Source: Edaphochlamys debaryana
Lineage: Eukaryota > Chlorophyta > Chlorophyceae > Chlamydomonadales
Assembly: GCA_016858145.1 (NCBI GenBank)
Contig: JAEHOE010000071.1
Location: 62,001 to 126,000, forward strand
DNA: 64,000 nt
Direction of reading: 5' to 3'
Shown: positions 20,774 to 33,864 of the stretch, piece after piece
Position numbering within the stretch: the stretch's first letter is position 1
Layout of the letters: the number at the start of each line of letters is the position of its first letter
The notes under the pieces: generated by a model
What the model was told of the DNA's origin: nothing
Databases searched by the model: none
The model's input: the letters and a program-made list of their open reading frames with translations, nothing else
Program-made: the position numbers and the translations under genes

Positions 20774-23700
20774 CTAAGCTACCACCCGCAGCACATCCTG
20801 CAGCACCGCCATCGCAGAGTCCACTAGGTCCGCAAACTCCCGAGCCTCGACTGTGCCCTCCTCTCCGGGCTCTGCTCGCACCTGCGCTCCGGCCTCCACC
20901 TCCATCCCCGCCGCCCCGGCCTCCTGCCCCCCCTCCCCCTCTGCGCGCTCAGCCCCCATCACCTCCCCTCCCAAACCCGCTCCCTCTGCTTGCGCTCCAC
21001 CCCCCTGCGCCTGTCCCTGTTCCTGCACCTTGTCTTCCAGCCCCGTCAGCCCCTCCTCCTCCTCCTCCTCCACCAACCCGGCGTCGCCCAGCTCGCGCCC
21101 CTCGTTGGCCGCACACACCGCCGCCCGCAGCGCCTTGTGCGGCAGTGAGGCCAGCGCCCGGCGTCTCAGGGCGGGTGGCAGGCCCAGCAGCTGAGACAGG
21201 AGCTCGCCGTCCAACACGCCCGACAGCGGAAACGGGTGGCTGCAAGGCGCGGGGGCAAAGCGGCGGGAAAGGGAGGGACAGGCTGAGCTTGAATGGTATT
21301 CATACAAGGATAAGCGATGAGCCGCGTATGGCTGTTAGCCAGCACCTCCATAGGGCCGATACGAAGGGCTGAGCTCCACGTACACCCCTTCATGCATCCC
21401 TTCCTCTTATCCGCTCAGCCACAGTGTTCCCTGGACCGGGAACGGGAACACAGCCCCAGCCCCAAAGGGCCCCTTGAGACACCGACTCCCCGCCGTACCC
21501 CTCTACACATAGCCCCGCGCGGCCTTATCTGAACCACGCACAGGCCTGCGCCCCACCCCGCGTCCTTCCCGAGCACCGAAACCCCTCCCCTCCCCTTCCC
21601 GTCTTGCCATCGGCAAACAGCCTCACAACCCCACCTGAACCACCACGCATCCGTTTCCGCCGCCTCGGCCGCCGCCCGGTGCCGGCCGCCCGTGGCGGAG
21701 GCCAGGCAGGGCGCCGCCGCCGCCGCGCGCTCCAGTAACGCCAGCAGCGGCGCCGCCGGCTCGGGGCAGGGCGCCAGCTGGGCCACGGCCCCCGTGAGTC
21801 CCGCTAGCAGCAGGGAGGGGCCCTCGGACGCCGAGGGCCGGTCTGTGGGGTTAAATTGCCCAGGATTTGGGGTTGGGGGTGGTGGTGTGAGGGATGGGCA
21901 GGGCTAGCCCAGCCTTGCAAGCTAGCCCTTCAGGCCCTCGCCTCTACCCGCCCCTGTCAGCACCCCCGGCACTCGGACTCTTAGCGTTAGCCGCATCCTT
22001 CCTTCGCAGAACCCAACACCCCTGCCTCAGTCCTTCGTCCCAGGGTTGTAACGCCCACCTGCGTTGTAACGCCACACGGGCGTCGCCACGTGCGCCCTCA
22101 GCCGCAGCGCCGCGCCCGGGCCGTTCGCCTCCGCCAGCGGCACCAGGTTACGACAGGGCGAGCAGCTTCGCGGCTCCGGAACCAGCAGTACGACACGGCC
22201 CTCCAGATCCGTGGCGGCGATGACAGGTGCCGCCGCCGCCGCCGCCACCTCGGCAGCGGCGGCGGCGGCAGCAGCGGCGGCGGCAGCCGCCGCCTCGGTT
22301 GCGGTCGGGGAGCCGACGTCCATCGCCTCCGCCACTGGCGGCGTGGCTGCGCCGCTGACGGCGCCGCTGGCGAAGGCCGACGCGGCGGCGGTGCCGATGA
22401 GGCTGGGCGCCGCCGTCAGCGGCGCTGACGGCGGCGGTGGCGGCGGCGGCAGGAGTAGCAGGCTCGTCACGGGGCGCGCGACAGTGTCGGCAGCGACTAG
22501 CTGCAGCGTCATTGGGACCACGTCCGCGGCATCGGGGTCGCCTTTTACGACGCTGTACAGCGAAACGCCTGTCGTACCATCCGTAACCGCCAGTAACCGC
22601 CGCTCAGGGCACGCGGCCAGCGCGGTGACGGGGTTGCGGGTGGCGTGCCAGCCGATGCGGTGGAGCCGGCCGTCACGCATGCGGTAGAAGAGTAACCGTC
22701 GGCCCGCCGCCGCCACCAGTGTCGTACTGTCGTACGGGCAGACGGCCGTGACTGACTTGGCCAGCAGCAGACGCAGCAGCACCTGCAGGCGAACAGTTCC
22801 GCTGCCAGCCGCGGCGGCGGCGGGACCGGCGACGGCGGCTGTGCCGGCGGCGTCGGAAGGTGCAACAGCCTGCGGCGGCGGCGGCGGCAGCATGCGCAGG
22901 ATCATGATCTCACCGCCACCGTGGCCGCTAGCGCCGATGACGAGCAGCGTCGCCGCTTCGCCGCGTGACGGCGCCGCCATGCGGCTGGCGGCGGCGGCGG
23001 CGGCGGCGGCATCAGCGGCGGCGGCAAAGGCCCTGTCGGCGTCGGCGGCGTCAGCGAAGGGCTCGTCGCCGTCGGCGTCGGCGTCGGCGGCGCCTGCCGC
23101 CACCGCCGCCTGGGCCAGGCGTTGCAGCCGTTGGGCGACGGCGTCGACGTCTTCCATGACAGCTCGGCGGCCGCCGCCGCCGCCGCCGTCACCGTCGCCC
23201 TCGTCGTCGTCGTCGCCGCCGTCGGCGAGGCCGTTGGCGGCGCCGCCAGCGTCGGCACGCGCCTCCGGCGCTTGCGGCGGCGGCGGTTGCACCCAGGCCT
23301 CCTCCCCGCCTTCAACGCGGCCGCCGTCGGCCTCATCCATGGGTGCAGCCTCGGCAGCGGCGGCGGCGGCAGCGGCGCCGCCAGCGTCCTCAGCAGGCGC
23401 GAGGCCGATAATGACCTCCGCTGGCTCAGCCTCGAGCGGCGGCGGCGCGTCCTCGTCCGCGCCAGCCGCCGGCGCCGCGTTCGCTCGCACCGCCTCCGCA
23501 ACCTCCCGTGCGGCCTCTGCCTCCGCTTGCGCCGCCTCCGCCTCGGCCCGAGCCTCCACCGCCGCCGCCGCTGCCGCCGCCGCCTCCAAGCGAGCGGCGT
23601 CCAGCGCTTCAGGCGGGCCATGGTGCAGTGCCGCCGCTACCTCCATGCGGCCACGATGCGCCCTTTGATCCGCTTGCGCCGCCTCCAGCTGCGCCCACGC

Positions 23701-26700
23701 CGCATCCGCCTCCGCCCGGGCTAGGTCCACATCAGCCCGCGCCGCCGCCGCCTCCGCCCGTGCCGCCACCGCTGCTGCCGCCGCCTCCGCTGCCTCCGCC
23801 GCCGCCCTCAGCACGTCCTCGTCAGCGTCACCGGCCAGCGGCCAGCGCACGCCGCCGCGGCGGCGCCGCCAGCCCCGGCCGCCCCGGCCCGCCACCTGCC
23901 AGCCCCTACCGTCGGCGCCAGCATCGTCATCTGGATCTGGATCCAGATCTTCGTCGATTGGAGCGAGCGGATCCATCCGATCCAGGGCGCCGCCGGCCTC
24001 CAGCTCCGCCGCCAGCCGACCGAACAGCATCCACCCCACCTCCGCCACCGCCACGCCGTCCTCCGCCGGCTCGCCTCCGTCAACCCCGCCTCCACCGCCG
24101 CCGCCGCCGCCAGCGGCGCCGCCAGCAGGGCCGTCGTCTTGCCACGGCAAGGCGCGGAGTATCGCAGCCGCCTCGCGGCCCGCTCCTGCTCCGGAGACCC
24201 TGCGGCGGTGGCCATCGGAGCGCCCGCCCGCACCCACACCGGCCTCCGGCGACACGTGCCAGACCTCGGCACACGCCGCCAGGAAGCCGCCGGAAGCTGC
24301 GGACAGATCGTAGCTGGCCAGCTGTTGGCCGGTGGATCCATCTAGCAGGTGGAGCCACTCGGATCCGTCCGGCGGCGGCGGCGCGCGGCCTGGCGTCTCT
24401 GCTGACGGCGGCTGCGGCCGCGGCGGCGCCGCCACGTCGTCTGCTAGCAGGACCAGGTAGCCGCCACCGCCGCTGCCGCCGCCGTCGGCGGCACTGCCGT
24501 CGCCGCCGCGGTCAGGAAGCTCTGGGACGGACGGGGGTGGGGCAAGTGCTTGTGAGGTGCTTGGTATCAAGCCGCCCTCGGGGCCCGGGGTTGTTGCCAT
24601 GTCCGTGTCACACCCTGGGCCCTGCGCAGCCGATGCCGGGCCCTGCTGGGGCCCCGGGGGGCCCTGCTGGGGCCCGAGCTCCGGCACCCGCAGCAGCAGC
24701 CTCGGGCGGCCGATGGCGACGGTGCCGGGCGCCGGCGGCGGCGGCAGCGCCTGACGGCGGCCGCGGGTCACGCTCCGGCTGCCGCTGCCGCCGGCGCCTG
24801 CCAAGCCGCCGATGCTTTGCCACTGACGGCCGCAGCGGCTCAGGTTTCGGAGCGACACGAGCCGCCAGGAGCCGTCGCTCAGTACGACAAAGGCAAGCTC
24901 ACTGCCCGGCGGCGGCGGCGGCGGCGCGCCCCTCGACGACCCGCGGCCTCCGGTGGGCACTGGCGGCGGCGGTAGCAGCAGCGGCGCCGCCAGCAGCGCC
25001 TCCAGCCTGGCATCCTGCGCCTCCGCCGCCAGGCCCTCGCCGCCGCCGTCATCTAGATCTTCCCCGGCGCCGCCGCTGCCGCCGCCGCCGCCGTCGGGCT
25101 GCCCCATCTCAGGCACAGCCGACGTGACCCCGCCGTCTCTCCCTTCGTCGGCCCCAGCAGAGGCCACGCCCACCTCGGGGCCCGGGTGGTCCCGAGCAGG
25201 CCCGAGCGGACCCGGGCCTGGGCCCGGGTGGGCCCCGGCGTCTGGTCCGCCCCAGCCGCCGGGTGGCAGCAGCGGGGAGGCGAGCAGACGGCCGCTGGAG
25301 GGGCAGACCTGAGAAGGGCAGGGTGGGGCGGGTGGGGCAGGGCAGGGCAGGGTGCAGAGGAGGCGCCATGCCCTGTACAGAGCCGTCCGGCGGCTCAAGG
25401 TCCGCGGTTACAAGACGCCCAATCAGTTGAATAGCCATGGAAGAGGCACACTGTCGGCAAAACCCAGATGAACCCCTCGACTGAGAGAGCCATGTACGGC
25501 ATCAGTACCGTACACGGCGCGCCGCTCACCTGTACAGCGTGCAGCCCCGATCCGGCCACCAGGGCCTGCCAGGGCCTGCCTGGGCCCAGCGGCGCCAGCC
25601 GAAGCGGTACGCCCTCTAGCGGCAGGTGCCACAGCCGCCGCAGGGAAGACACATCGTCGCCTGGCGCCGCTGCAGCGGCAGCGACACCGGCGGCGGCGGC
25701 CGGGTCCGCCGGGGCATCACACGAGGACGGAGCGGAGGGGCAGTAGCTGAAGGCTGAGAGGCCGCCGGTCCGAAGCCCCGCCAAGACCAGCACTGTCTCA
25801 TTGCCCGGCTCAGGCGCCCCCGCCGCCGCCGCCGCCGTAACGCCAACGTTAGCGGCCGCCGCCGCCGCCACCACCGCCGCGGCAGCGGGCGCGGCGGCGA
25901 CAAATGTGATGGACTCGGGGACGGGCGCGGTCTGGGGCCCGGCGGGGCCTGAGCACGGGCCCAGGCCCGCCGGGACGGACGTCGAGATGCGGGCGAGGGG
26001 GGTGCAGACGAGCCCAGAATGCGGGGCGTAGGTCAGCAGCATGAGATGGATACTGGGCGCCAGATCTCCGATTGCCAAGTAATATCGCCATGGCGAGGCT
26101 GCGGATAGGGAAGATGACGGAGCCTGGACCTGGCGGCCGCGAGGGCCGGTGACGGTGGTGGCAGCGGCGGCGGCGCCGGGCGGCGAAGATACCAGCTGCG
26201 CCGGCGGGCCGCCGGCGCGTGGCGGCAGCGGCGGCAGGCCTGGCGCCGCCGCCTCTGCCGCCGCTGGCGGCGGCGGCGACGACGTCGGCGGAACACCGGT
26301 CAGCAGAGCGTTGACCGCCGCCGCAGAGAAGCTCCGCCGGGATAGCGACTTGCGCATCGTCGGTGCTGCCGCTGCCGCCACGTCCGCCGCCGTCGACGGC
26401 GGCGGCGGCAGGCGCTGCAGGGCACAGCAAGTCGGTTCAAAGTCGAGGGCGCCTGTCGTACCGAGCTCTGTAATCACGGCGCCGCCCCGGGGCCGCTTGC
26501 GCTGAGAACGACTGCGCCCGTGCGCCGCCGATGGCGGGCCGCCGCCGCCGCCGCCGCCGCCGGAGTGCCGCGGGGCGGCGGAGGCGCCGCCGGCGCCAGG
26601 AATGGTGCCCAGAACGGTTATCGTTTGAGTGTGCCGCCGCAGCAAGGCAAGGCAGCCTGGCACCACCGCCGCCATCCCAATCTCAGGAGCGTCCACGCCC

Positions 26701-29700
26701 CACCAAACGGCAGCGCCATGACTGACATCCAGCTCCACAAGGGTCGGCGGCGGCGGCGGCGAGCTTGGGCAGGCGGCGGCGGCGGCAGCCGCGGCGGCGC
26801 CGATGGCCGCTGACGTGGAGCCGCTGCGCTGTATGCCACCGCCGCCGCCGCCACCCATGCCGCCGCCGGTGCTGAGCGCGTCGACGCCGCCGCTGACTGC
26901 CTGCTCCAGCCGCTCGCCGTGCAGTGTCGTACCATCCATGCCATGTGCCGTACCTGCCGTACCCTCGGCGTCGGAGTAAAGGTCAGCGGCGTCCGTCAGG
27001 GGTGTGCCAGCGGCGGACCTGGCGGCGGCCGTCGCGTCGTCGTCAACCGCCATCGCCGAGCCGTCGGCGGCGGCGCCGCTGCTCGTCCAAGAGGCGCGGT
27101 TCCATGCGGACCTGTCGTCACCGGACAGACCGGACTGCCACCGTACGCCACGGCCCGCCGCTGCTGACGTGGCACCCTCCGCCGCCGCTTCGTCCAGGCC
27201 GCCCGTCCCGACGCTGCCCGCCGTCGACAGCTGTAGCCGGTGTCGTCCCGCCCTGCCGCCGCCGCCGCCGCCGTCGCCGTCACCGCCGCTGGCCTCGCCC
27301 CCGCCGCCAGGCCCGCCGCCGCTGCCGCCGCCGCCACCGCTGCCGCCAGCGTCCCACATGGAGACTGAGACGGAGACCGACATGGAAGTCGCGAGCGCGC
27401 CAGCCGAGTGGCCGGCGGAGCGGGGCGTCGGCGGGCCGTCGGCAGCGCCGCCAGCATGACCCCATGGCGGTGGCGGCGGTCCTGCCGCCGCCGCCGCCGC
27501 CTCCGTCACCGTCGGGCTGGGCTCCTCCAGCCTGCTGCTCTTGGGGCTTGGCCACGTGCTCCGAGCCAGCGGCGGGTCGGCGGAGAACGTCGTGCCGATG
27601 GGCCCAGGCCCGCCGCCAGCGGTGGTGGCGGCGGCGGCCAGGCCGGCGGCGCCGTCGGGGCCGTCGGACGTCGTGGCGGCAGCGGGGCCGAGCAGGTCGA
27701 GTGGGGCGAGTAGCACGCCAGAGGGCGTAACCTGGACGACGAACGGACAAGGTCAGCCATTTGATGGAGTACGGACGACCTCGCGACCTCGCCGAAACGA
27801 GACGGAATATCAACGACGCGCTCGCCCCACGTCATCCTTCGCTAGAGCATCAGACCAACAGCAACAGGCCCCAACACGTCCTCCTGGGGTCAGGATGCCA
27901 ACGAGGTGGTTGCTCTGGACGGGGACTAGTAAACACACCTAGATCTAGGATTTAGGATCTACGCACTGGCACCTGTTTATCGCGCATCAACCCGAGCACC
28001 CACCTGGGCTATGACCCCTTCAGCGATCAGTCCCGCCGTCAGCGTTGGCTCCCAAGACCTCAGCTGCAGAGCCTCCGTCACATCCCGCAGCGACGGCGCC
28101 GCCGCCGTCGACCCCGCGTCGCCGCCAGCGCCGCCGCCAACGTCAGCGCCTCCGCCGGTGCCCGCTCGAGCTGCGCCCGCCGCTGCCGGAACGCCGAATC
28201 CAGTCTTGGAGGACCGCCGTACGCTCGTGCTGGATTCCGGATCTGGCAGGGTTACGAGCGCGCGCGTGGCGGAGAGGAAGGACAGGACGACGAGGGATCC
28301 GCCCGCGGGGGCTGGCGGCGGAGCCAGGGAGAGGGGTGGCGCGTCGGCAGCGGCGGAGCCGGCGGGAGCTGAGGTTGGGGCCTCGCTCGATTGCGCGGCT
28401 CTTGGGTGGGTGCCGACGGGGTCGCGGAGAGGGATGGACCACAAGCCTGCATGCAGGGAGGGCACATCGCACAATAGGGCATAGGACAATAGGACATAAG
28501 GCCGACAACCTTGCTTGTGTTCCCCTTGTCCACGCGGTCATAGCATGGTTACGTCCCTCTGGCCCCTGAACGGATGAGCACGAGGGCTTACTCAGACCGC
28601 CCAAATCCCGAATCCGCCCCACGCACCTGTGGCAGTGACGCCCGCGCAGGGTACGCCCGCCACGACCGGAGCCGCCACGCCGCCACGCAGCACCTGGCAG
28701 GCACCCATGCGATGGGGATGAGGGGGCACGTGAGCAGGCTTGCGTGCAGAAGCAGCGCGTGATACGGCGCAGCCCACCACACACTAGAGCCGCATCCCAC
28801 ATCTACGCACAACCCCGGTCTTGTTCTTTCCGCATGCTTGGGCTTCCAATGGTAGTTACCCTCCTTCCATGTTCCTTGTTGTTCGCACCTGCAGCACCGG
28901 CTCCCGAGGCGCCCCGAGCCAGGGCCGCGGCGGCCAGCTGCGGGCGGGGCTGGTGCCCAGGCCGCAGGGCGGGCGCAGCGCCGCGGACGTGACCTGAGGA
29001 CAGGGAAGAACGTAAGAAAGGACATGGAGAAAACACGAGGTCGCATGTCGAAAAGGGCCCCCGATGGTGAGGAACAGCGTACGCATGCGCACTCGACGGC
29101 CAAGGCAGCAAAGGCACTGAGCAACGCGTAAGGCAATTGAACAGCGGGCGAAGGGCAGAAGCCTAGCATCCAGCGCATCTGCCGTATCTAGCGCATGCCG
29201 TACAGCGCCGTACCTGCAAAGGCTGGCCGGGCCCCGGCGAAGGCTCGTCCACGACAAAGTCCGCCGCCGGCCGCGGCTGCGGCAGCCGCGCCAGAAGTCG
29301 AAGCGTCAGCGCCGCCGCCGGCTGCAGCGCCGCCGCCGGCGCTGCTGCTGCCGCCGCCGCGGCCGTTTCCGCTGGCGGTGGCGCTGCACTGCTTGCGGGT
29401 TGCGGCGGCGGTTGCGACGACGAGAGCGGCGGCGGCGGCGGTTGGAGCGGTTGAAAAGGAATCGACAACGGAACGTACGACAGCGGCGGCAGCGGGCCGA
29501 CGTCCATTCCCATGAGGGCTGCCGCCGCCGCCGCCAGGGAGCTGACCGCCGAGGGAGTTACCGCCAGCTCGGACGCGCGTGGCAGCAGCCCTATCCTGCC
29601 GCTGCCGCCGCCGCCGGCGCTGCCACAGCCATCACCTGCGCTAGCGGCGGCGGCAGCGGACCTGAATTCGCGCATGAAGCTCGGCGGCACCGCCGCCGGT

Positions 29701-30643
29701 CCGCTGGCGCCATCCACCTTCATGACGTCATGGCTGCCGCCACCGCCGCTGCCGCCAGCCGCTGCCGCTGCAGCCGCCGCCGCCGGCGGCTCAACCGTCG
29801 GAGGCGGCAGCAACTGCTGCCTGTGCCTGAGCAACAACACGTCGCCGCCCTCCTCCGCCCACACGAGCAGCCCACTGCTGCCACCACCACCAGAGCTCGA
29901 CCTCCGCGGCAGCGGCACACACGCCAAGGCGCGAGCCGGCCTCGCCACAGCCTGGAGCGCTCCTGCCGCCGCCGCCGCTGCCGCCGCCGCTGGCCCTGCC
30001 GACGGCGGTGGCTCGACGCCAGGAGGCCGCACCGGCAATCCCGCGAGCCAGATCGGAATCACGCTGCCGCCGCCGCCGCTGCTGGGAGCGCCAGAGCTGC
30101 AAGCCGCGGCCTCTGCCGCCGCCGCCGCCGCCGCCGCTGACGGCGACGCAGTCAAGGCAGAGCCGCCACCGACCCAACCGACTGTCAGACATAGCGCCGC
30201 CCCAGTGGACGAGCACAGGAGCAGCCGGCTGCATGGCCCCGACGCCACTGCCGACGGACCCGCGCCGTCGGCGACGCCTTGCCCTGACGGCGTCGGTGGC
30301 GGCGGCGGCAGGGTTGACGGCGGCAGCCAGGCCGCCGCCGCCACCACGTGCCCTGGTTGGTGCGGCTCGGGCAGCGGCATTCTCTCCACGCCTAGACGCG
30401 GGGCTGCCTGTGGGTATGGGTGCGGGCACAATTCTCTTGCCGCACAGCACACCCCAATGTCGGGCTCAAAGCGGACGGGCCGACAGGTTCACTGAGCTCA
30501 TTGAGGTCCAATGCATTGATTACCTGCTTAATGGGTTTGAGCGGCTTAGCCCCGTGTATGTCGTATTCAGACAACAGCGGTATGAGTAACTCCTCAACCG
30601 CCGCGCCCAGATCCCAACGGCCGGCGGCGGCCGCACGCGCCCC

Positions 30644-30674
<31 letters not shown>

Positions 30675-33496
30675 CTGCCGCCGCGTGCAGCGGAGGTGGC
30701 GGCGCCGCCAGGCCCGACCCCGTAACGCTGCAGTAAGCCGCCGACGGTGCTGGCGGCGGCCTGGCGGCTGGTGGATGCCCCACTGCTGGCGGCGCCGCCG
30801 CCGTCGACGTCCATCGCCGCCGCGCCGCCAGCGTGCCCCGACGGCGGCGGCAGCCGCTTATGCCGCCCAGATCGGGCGCCTCCGCAGCCTCCGCCGTCAG
30901 CGCCGCCGTCAGTTGCACCACTGGCAACGCCGAAATGACCTTCGGAGAACGGAAGGAAGGCCCAGCCCTCGCCGCGAGCTGGGGTGCCGCCGCCAGGGAT
31001 CGGTGGCGGCGGCGGCGGTTGCGGCGGCGGAGCTATGGCAACTGACGGCGCCGACGCCCAGGCCAGGCGGGGCCGCGGCGGGCGATCTAGTCCTGGGCTC
31101 GACCCTGCCGCTGCCGCTGCCATCGACAAGGGTACTGGGCCGCTTATGTTGCCGTCGCCGCCGCCGCCGCCGTCGCCGGGCCTAGCGAGCGCATGGAAGA
31201 GGGTGGAGAGGTGCAGCACAGGGCAGGGCGGCGGCGCCGTGCCGCCGCCGCTGCCACTAGCCCCGCCGCCGCTGCCGCCGGCGCCAGCTGCTGCCTCCTT
31301 CGCAGCCTCCATGCGCCCGCTTAGTAATGCGGACTGGAGGAACAGAGCACCGTGCGTTCCCACAACCACCAGCCCTGCGGAAGGATTCACAGCACGCCAC
31401 GTGACACACCAACAAGCAGCAAGAGCGTCAACACCGGCTGTCCATTCGCACATGTGCTCCACGTTTATTCATGTTACCCATGGAAATTCGAAGCCTGAAA
31501 GGGGCCTTCCCCCCACCAGGGCCGTCGCCAGCGCCTCCGCCGGCAGAACGGTTCGTGGGCCTCGACCCCTTTCGTTCTCCTCACCTGCCGGCGCCTCCCC
31601 ACACGGAGTCGCCCGAAGCAACTGGGCCGTTCCCATGACCGCCCTCTCCCGCGCCGCTGCCGCCGCCGCGACCGCCGCCGGCGAGCTGCCCGGCCCCCTG
31701 CCGCTGGATGCCGCCGCTGCGATCGGCGGCAGCGGCTTGGGCTGTACCGCCGGCCCGCCGCCGTCCAGTCTGACCACCAGGCCGCACAACAGCGTACGGC
31801 GAATCCAGCAGCAGTACAACAGCAGTACCTCGCCGCAGTCCGTACTGCCTCGGTGCGCCAGCACCGCAACGCGCACGTCCGGCCCAGCCGCCGCGCCGCC
31901 GCCGCCGCCCCGCGACGCTTGGCCTTCCGACGATTCGTCTTCCAGCATGGCCAGATCCCAGATCGCCCCGCAACCCGGCTCCATGGGCACCGTCAGGAAG
32001 GGGCAGCCTCCTGCCGCTCCCCCTCCCACTCCAACCGACCCAATCGAGGCGACAGGGGTGGCCGCACCCTCTGACGCCGAAGCGGGGGCGGCCCCAGCCG
32101 TGGCCCCGAGTCCCACCACCGCGTCAACCGCCGCCAAGGCCTCCGCCGTTGCAAGTCGCAGATCACGAGGAGCCAGGCCCGGCACGGGCCCAGCCGTCAG
32201 GCCCTCACCAGGCCCAGGCCCGGCACGTGCTGCCGCAGAAGGACTGAGCCCGAGCCCGGAGCGACCCGGGCCGTGCGCTGAGCTGGGAAGGGACTGTGTG
32301 GGGTGGCTGCGGCGGTGGCGGTAGTGCAGGGGCTCCGCGCCGAGGGGCGGAGTTGGGCCACCGTCCGCCGCCAAACCCCCCGCCCTGACTCCCGTCAGTG
32401 CCCGTGCCCCTGCAGGCCCCGACGGCCCAGCGGCCCCCAGGGCCCCGGCTGCCGCCGCCGCCTCCTGGGCTGTAGCGGCTGTGGCTGCCGTACCGCCGGC
32501 TGTAGCAGCCGTACTGCCGGCTGTAGCGGCGGGGGCGGGCGGCAGGTACGCCACCCGGTCCTGGAAGGCCGCAACGGCCACGCCTCCGCAGCCCGACGGA
32601 GAGGGCGCCAGCAGCCGCGGCAGGAACCGGGGCTGCGAGTCTGTGGGGCCGAGGCGTGGGATGATTGAGGTATCACCAGCACTTCTGGAACTCTGCTGAC
32701 AGCGGAAGACGCCCTGCAAGCTCGCTGCGTCTCGCAGATCCTGCAGTCCCAACTCGCGCTCGTACCCCACCCCGCTCGACCCACCTGCGGGCGCCACCTG
32801 CACCTCCTGGACCACCAAGAAGCTGGGGGCACGGTTGGAATGGGGATTAGGAATCGGGGTGTGGTGGGGTCGTTGAGTCTTAGCCGACGAGGGTTGGGAT
32901 GAGAAGGGGTGTTCCCAGGCAGGACTGCACCCTAGAGCGCCCGACAGCAGGCCTTCGACCCTCCCGCTGCCCCGCATCCCCACCGGTTGGCTTCCTCGGC
33001 GTAGCTTAGCACCGTGAGGCGCCCCCCGCCCGCCAGCAGCAGCAGGCAGTCCAGGGCGGCATCGGGCGGGCCGCCGGACACCTGCTGAGGACCAGGAGGC
33101 CAGGAGCGAGGTGACGGCTTGCGGCTAGAGGCGTCATGTGGACAGCAGGGCTTGTAGGGAGAGGGCTAGCGGCTTAGGGGAAAAGCATAAGGGCCCGATC
33201 GACGGAGGGCCGGGTGGGCCGTGGGCCCAGATCGCACCCACCTTGTCTGGGAGGCTCCCGCCAGCGCCCCTGAGCACGCGCAGGTCCAGCACAGCCTCGC
33301 CCGCAGGCAGCGACTGCAGACAAATGCTGCTCGCGGCGCCAGAGGAGGAGACCGCGAGCATCTCCAGGCCGCTGCACGCTCGCGAGAGCACGACCTGCGC
33401 ATTGCCGGTCTGTGCAGGCACGAACCGCCCGCAGACGATGTGATCGACCACGCCGCTGTGCACGAGTGTCTTCGATATCCATGTTGAGGCCGCCAT
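20774..33496 (-). CDS. giant DDB1/CPSF-A superfamily beta-propeller protein
   Basis: Twelve exons (minus order): 33496-33242, 33081-32984, 32822-31585, 31374-30524, 30407-29214, 28993-28889, 28693-28627, 28446-28004, 27731-25530, 25308-22059, 21842-21635, 21239-20774. They sum to 10,377 bases, an exact 3,458 codons plus stop. Order and motifs follow the plant CPSF-A family protein At3g11960 (about 1,380 residues) better than DDB1 itself: GRLTVLSYAEEANR near the start; APREPVLQVLRGGVA then GLWSIPL (DDB1 KEGSLRIIRNGIG then GLWPL); GGSLVVLSFLSATR; AVCPYDSTTLVAAAGRRL; GLTGAVAQLAPCPEP; and the ending GVLDGELLSQLLGL (At3g11960 ILDGDMLAQFLEL). The extra two thousand residues are Ala, Gly, Pro and Ser tracts and acidic Ala-Glu repeats, mainly 22.2-25 kb and 26-27.5 kb. 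Family members form three propellers and act in ubiquitin ligases or splicing and polyadenylation complexes; the exact role here is not known. Head-to-head with the WBP2-like gene. Confidence 0.85.
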
Positions 33497-33864
33497 GGCG
33501 TCGCGCAGGCAGCGCGCGGCCTAGTTTCGGGGCCAATCTCAGCTGTGCAGTGGTATGCCCTCGCTAGCGGCCATGATATCTACTGCTTGCAGCCTATGGG
33601 TGTTGACAAGATCGTCGCCTGGGGCTGAAGGAGCTGGTTATGTGCCCCGATGAAGCGACTTTCATCGACGCGGTTCGCTCAAGGCACCCGGGCCTGTAGT
33701 CGCAGACGCAGTATATACACGATCACGGCATAGCCACAAACCACACGGCAACTTGACCTGGGGGTCTGGCCCACGGCCTTCCGGCATCTTCGGTCGCGGC
33801 TCTCGTCACTGCGCGTTCTTTCCCAAATCCCACTTCCGGCCTTTGTATCTAGACCAAACGAGCG
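33497..33864. promoter_or_regulatory. divergent promoter of the CPSF-A-like and WBP2-like genes
   Basis: 368 bases lie between the two start codons (33496 minus, 33865 plus). TATATA at 33712-33717 lies about 150 bases before the plus-strand ATG and is a candidate TATA box for that gene. No other element was recognised. Confidence 0.5.

Noticed and set aside
28592..28626. A 35-base exon in the propeller gene
   Set aside because: It leaves the wrong phase for the next exon. The exon 28693-28627 gives the right phase and matches the family (VLRGGVA then GLWSIPL).
30984..32324. 446-codon plus-strand open frame, and similar plus frames at 22.7-25.1 kb, 26.9-27.7 kb and 29.5-30.5 kb
   Set aside because: All lie opposite the propeller gene's long exons. 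GCC/CGG repeats are open on both strands; only the minus frames show family motifs and matching splice phases.
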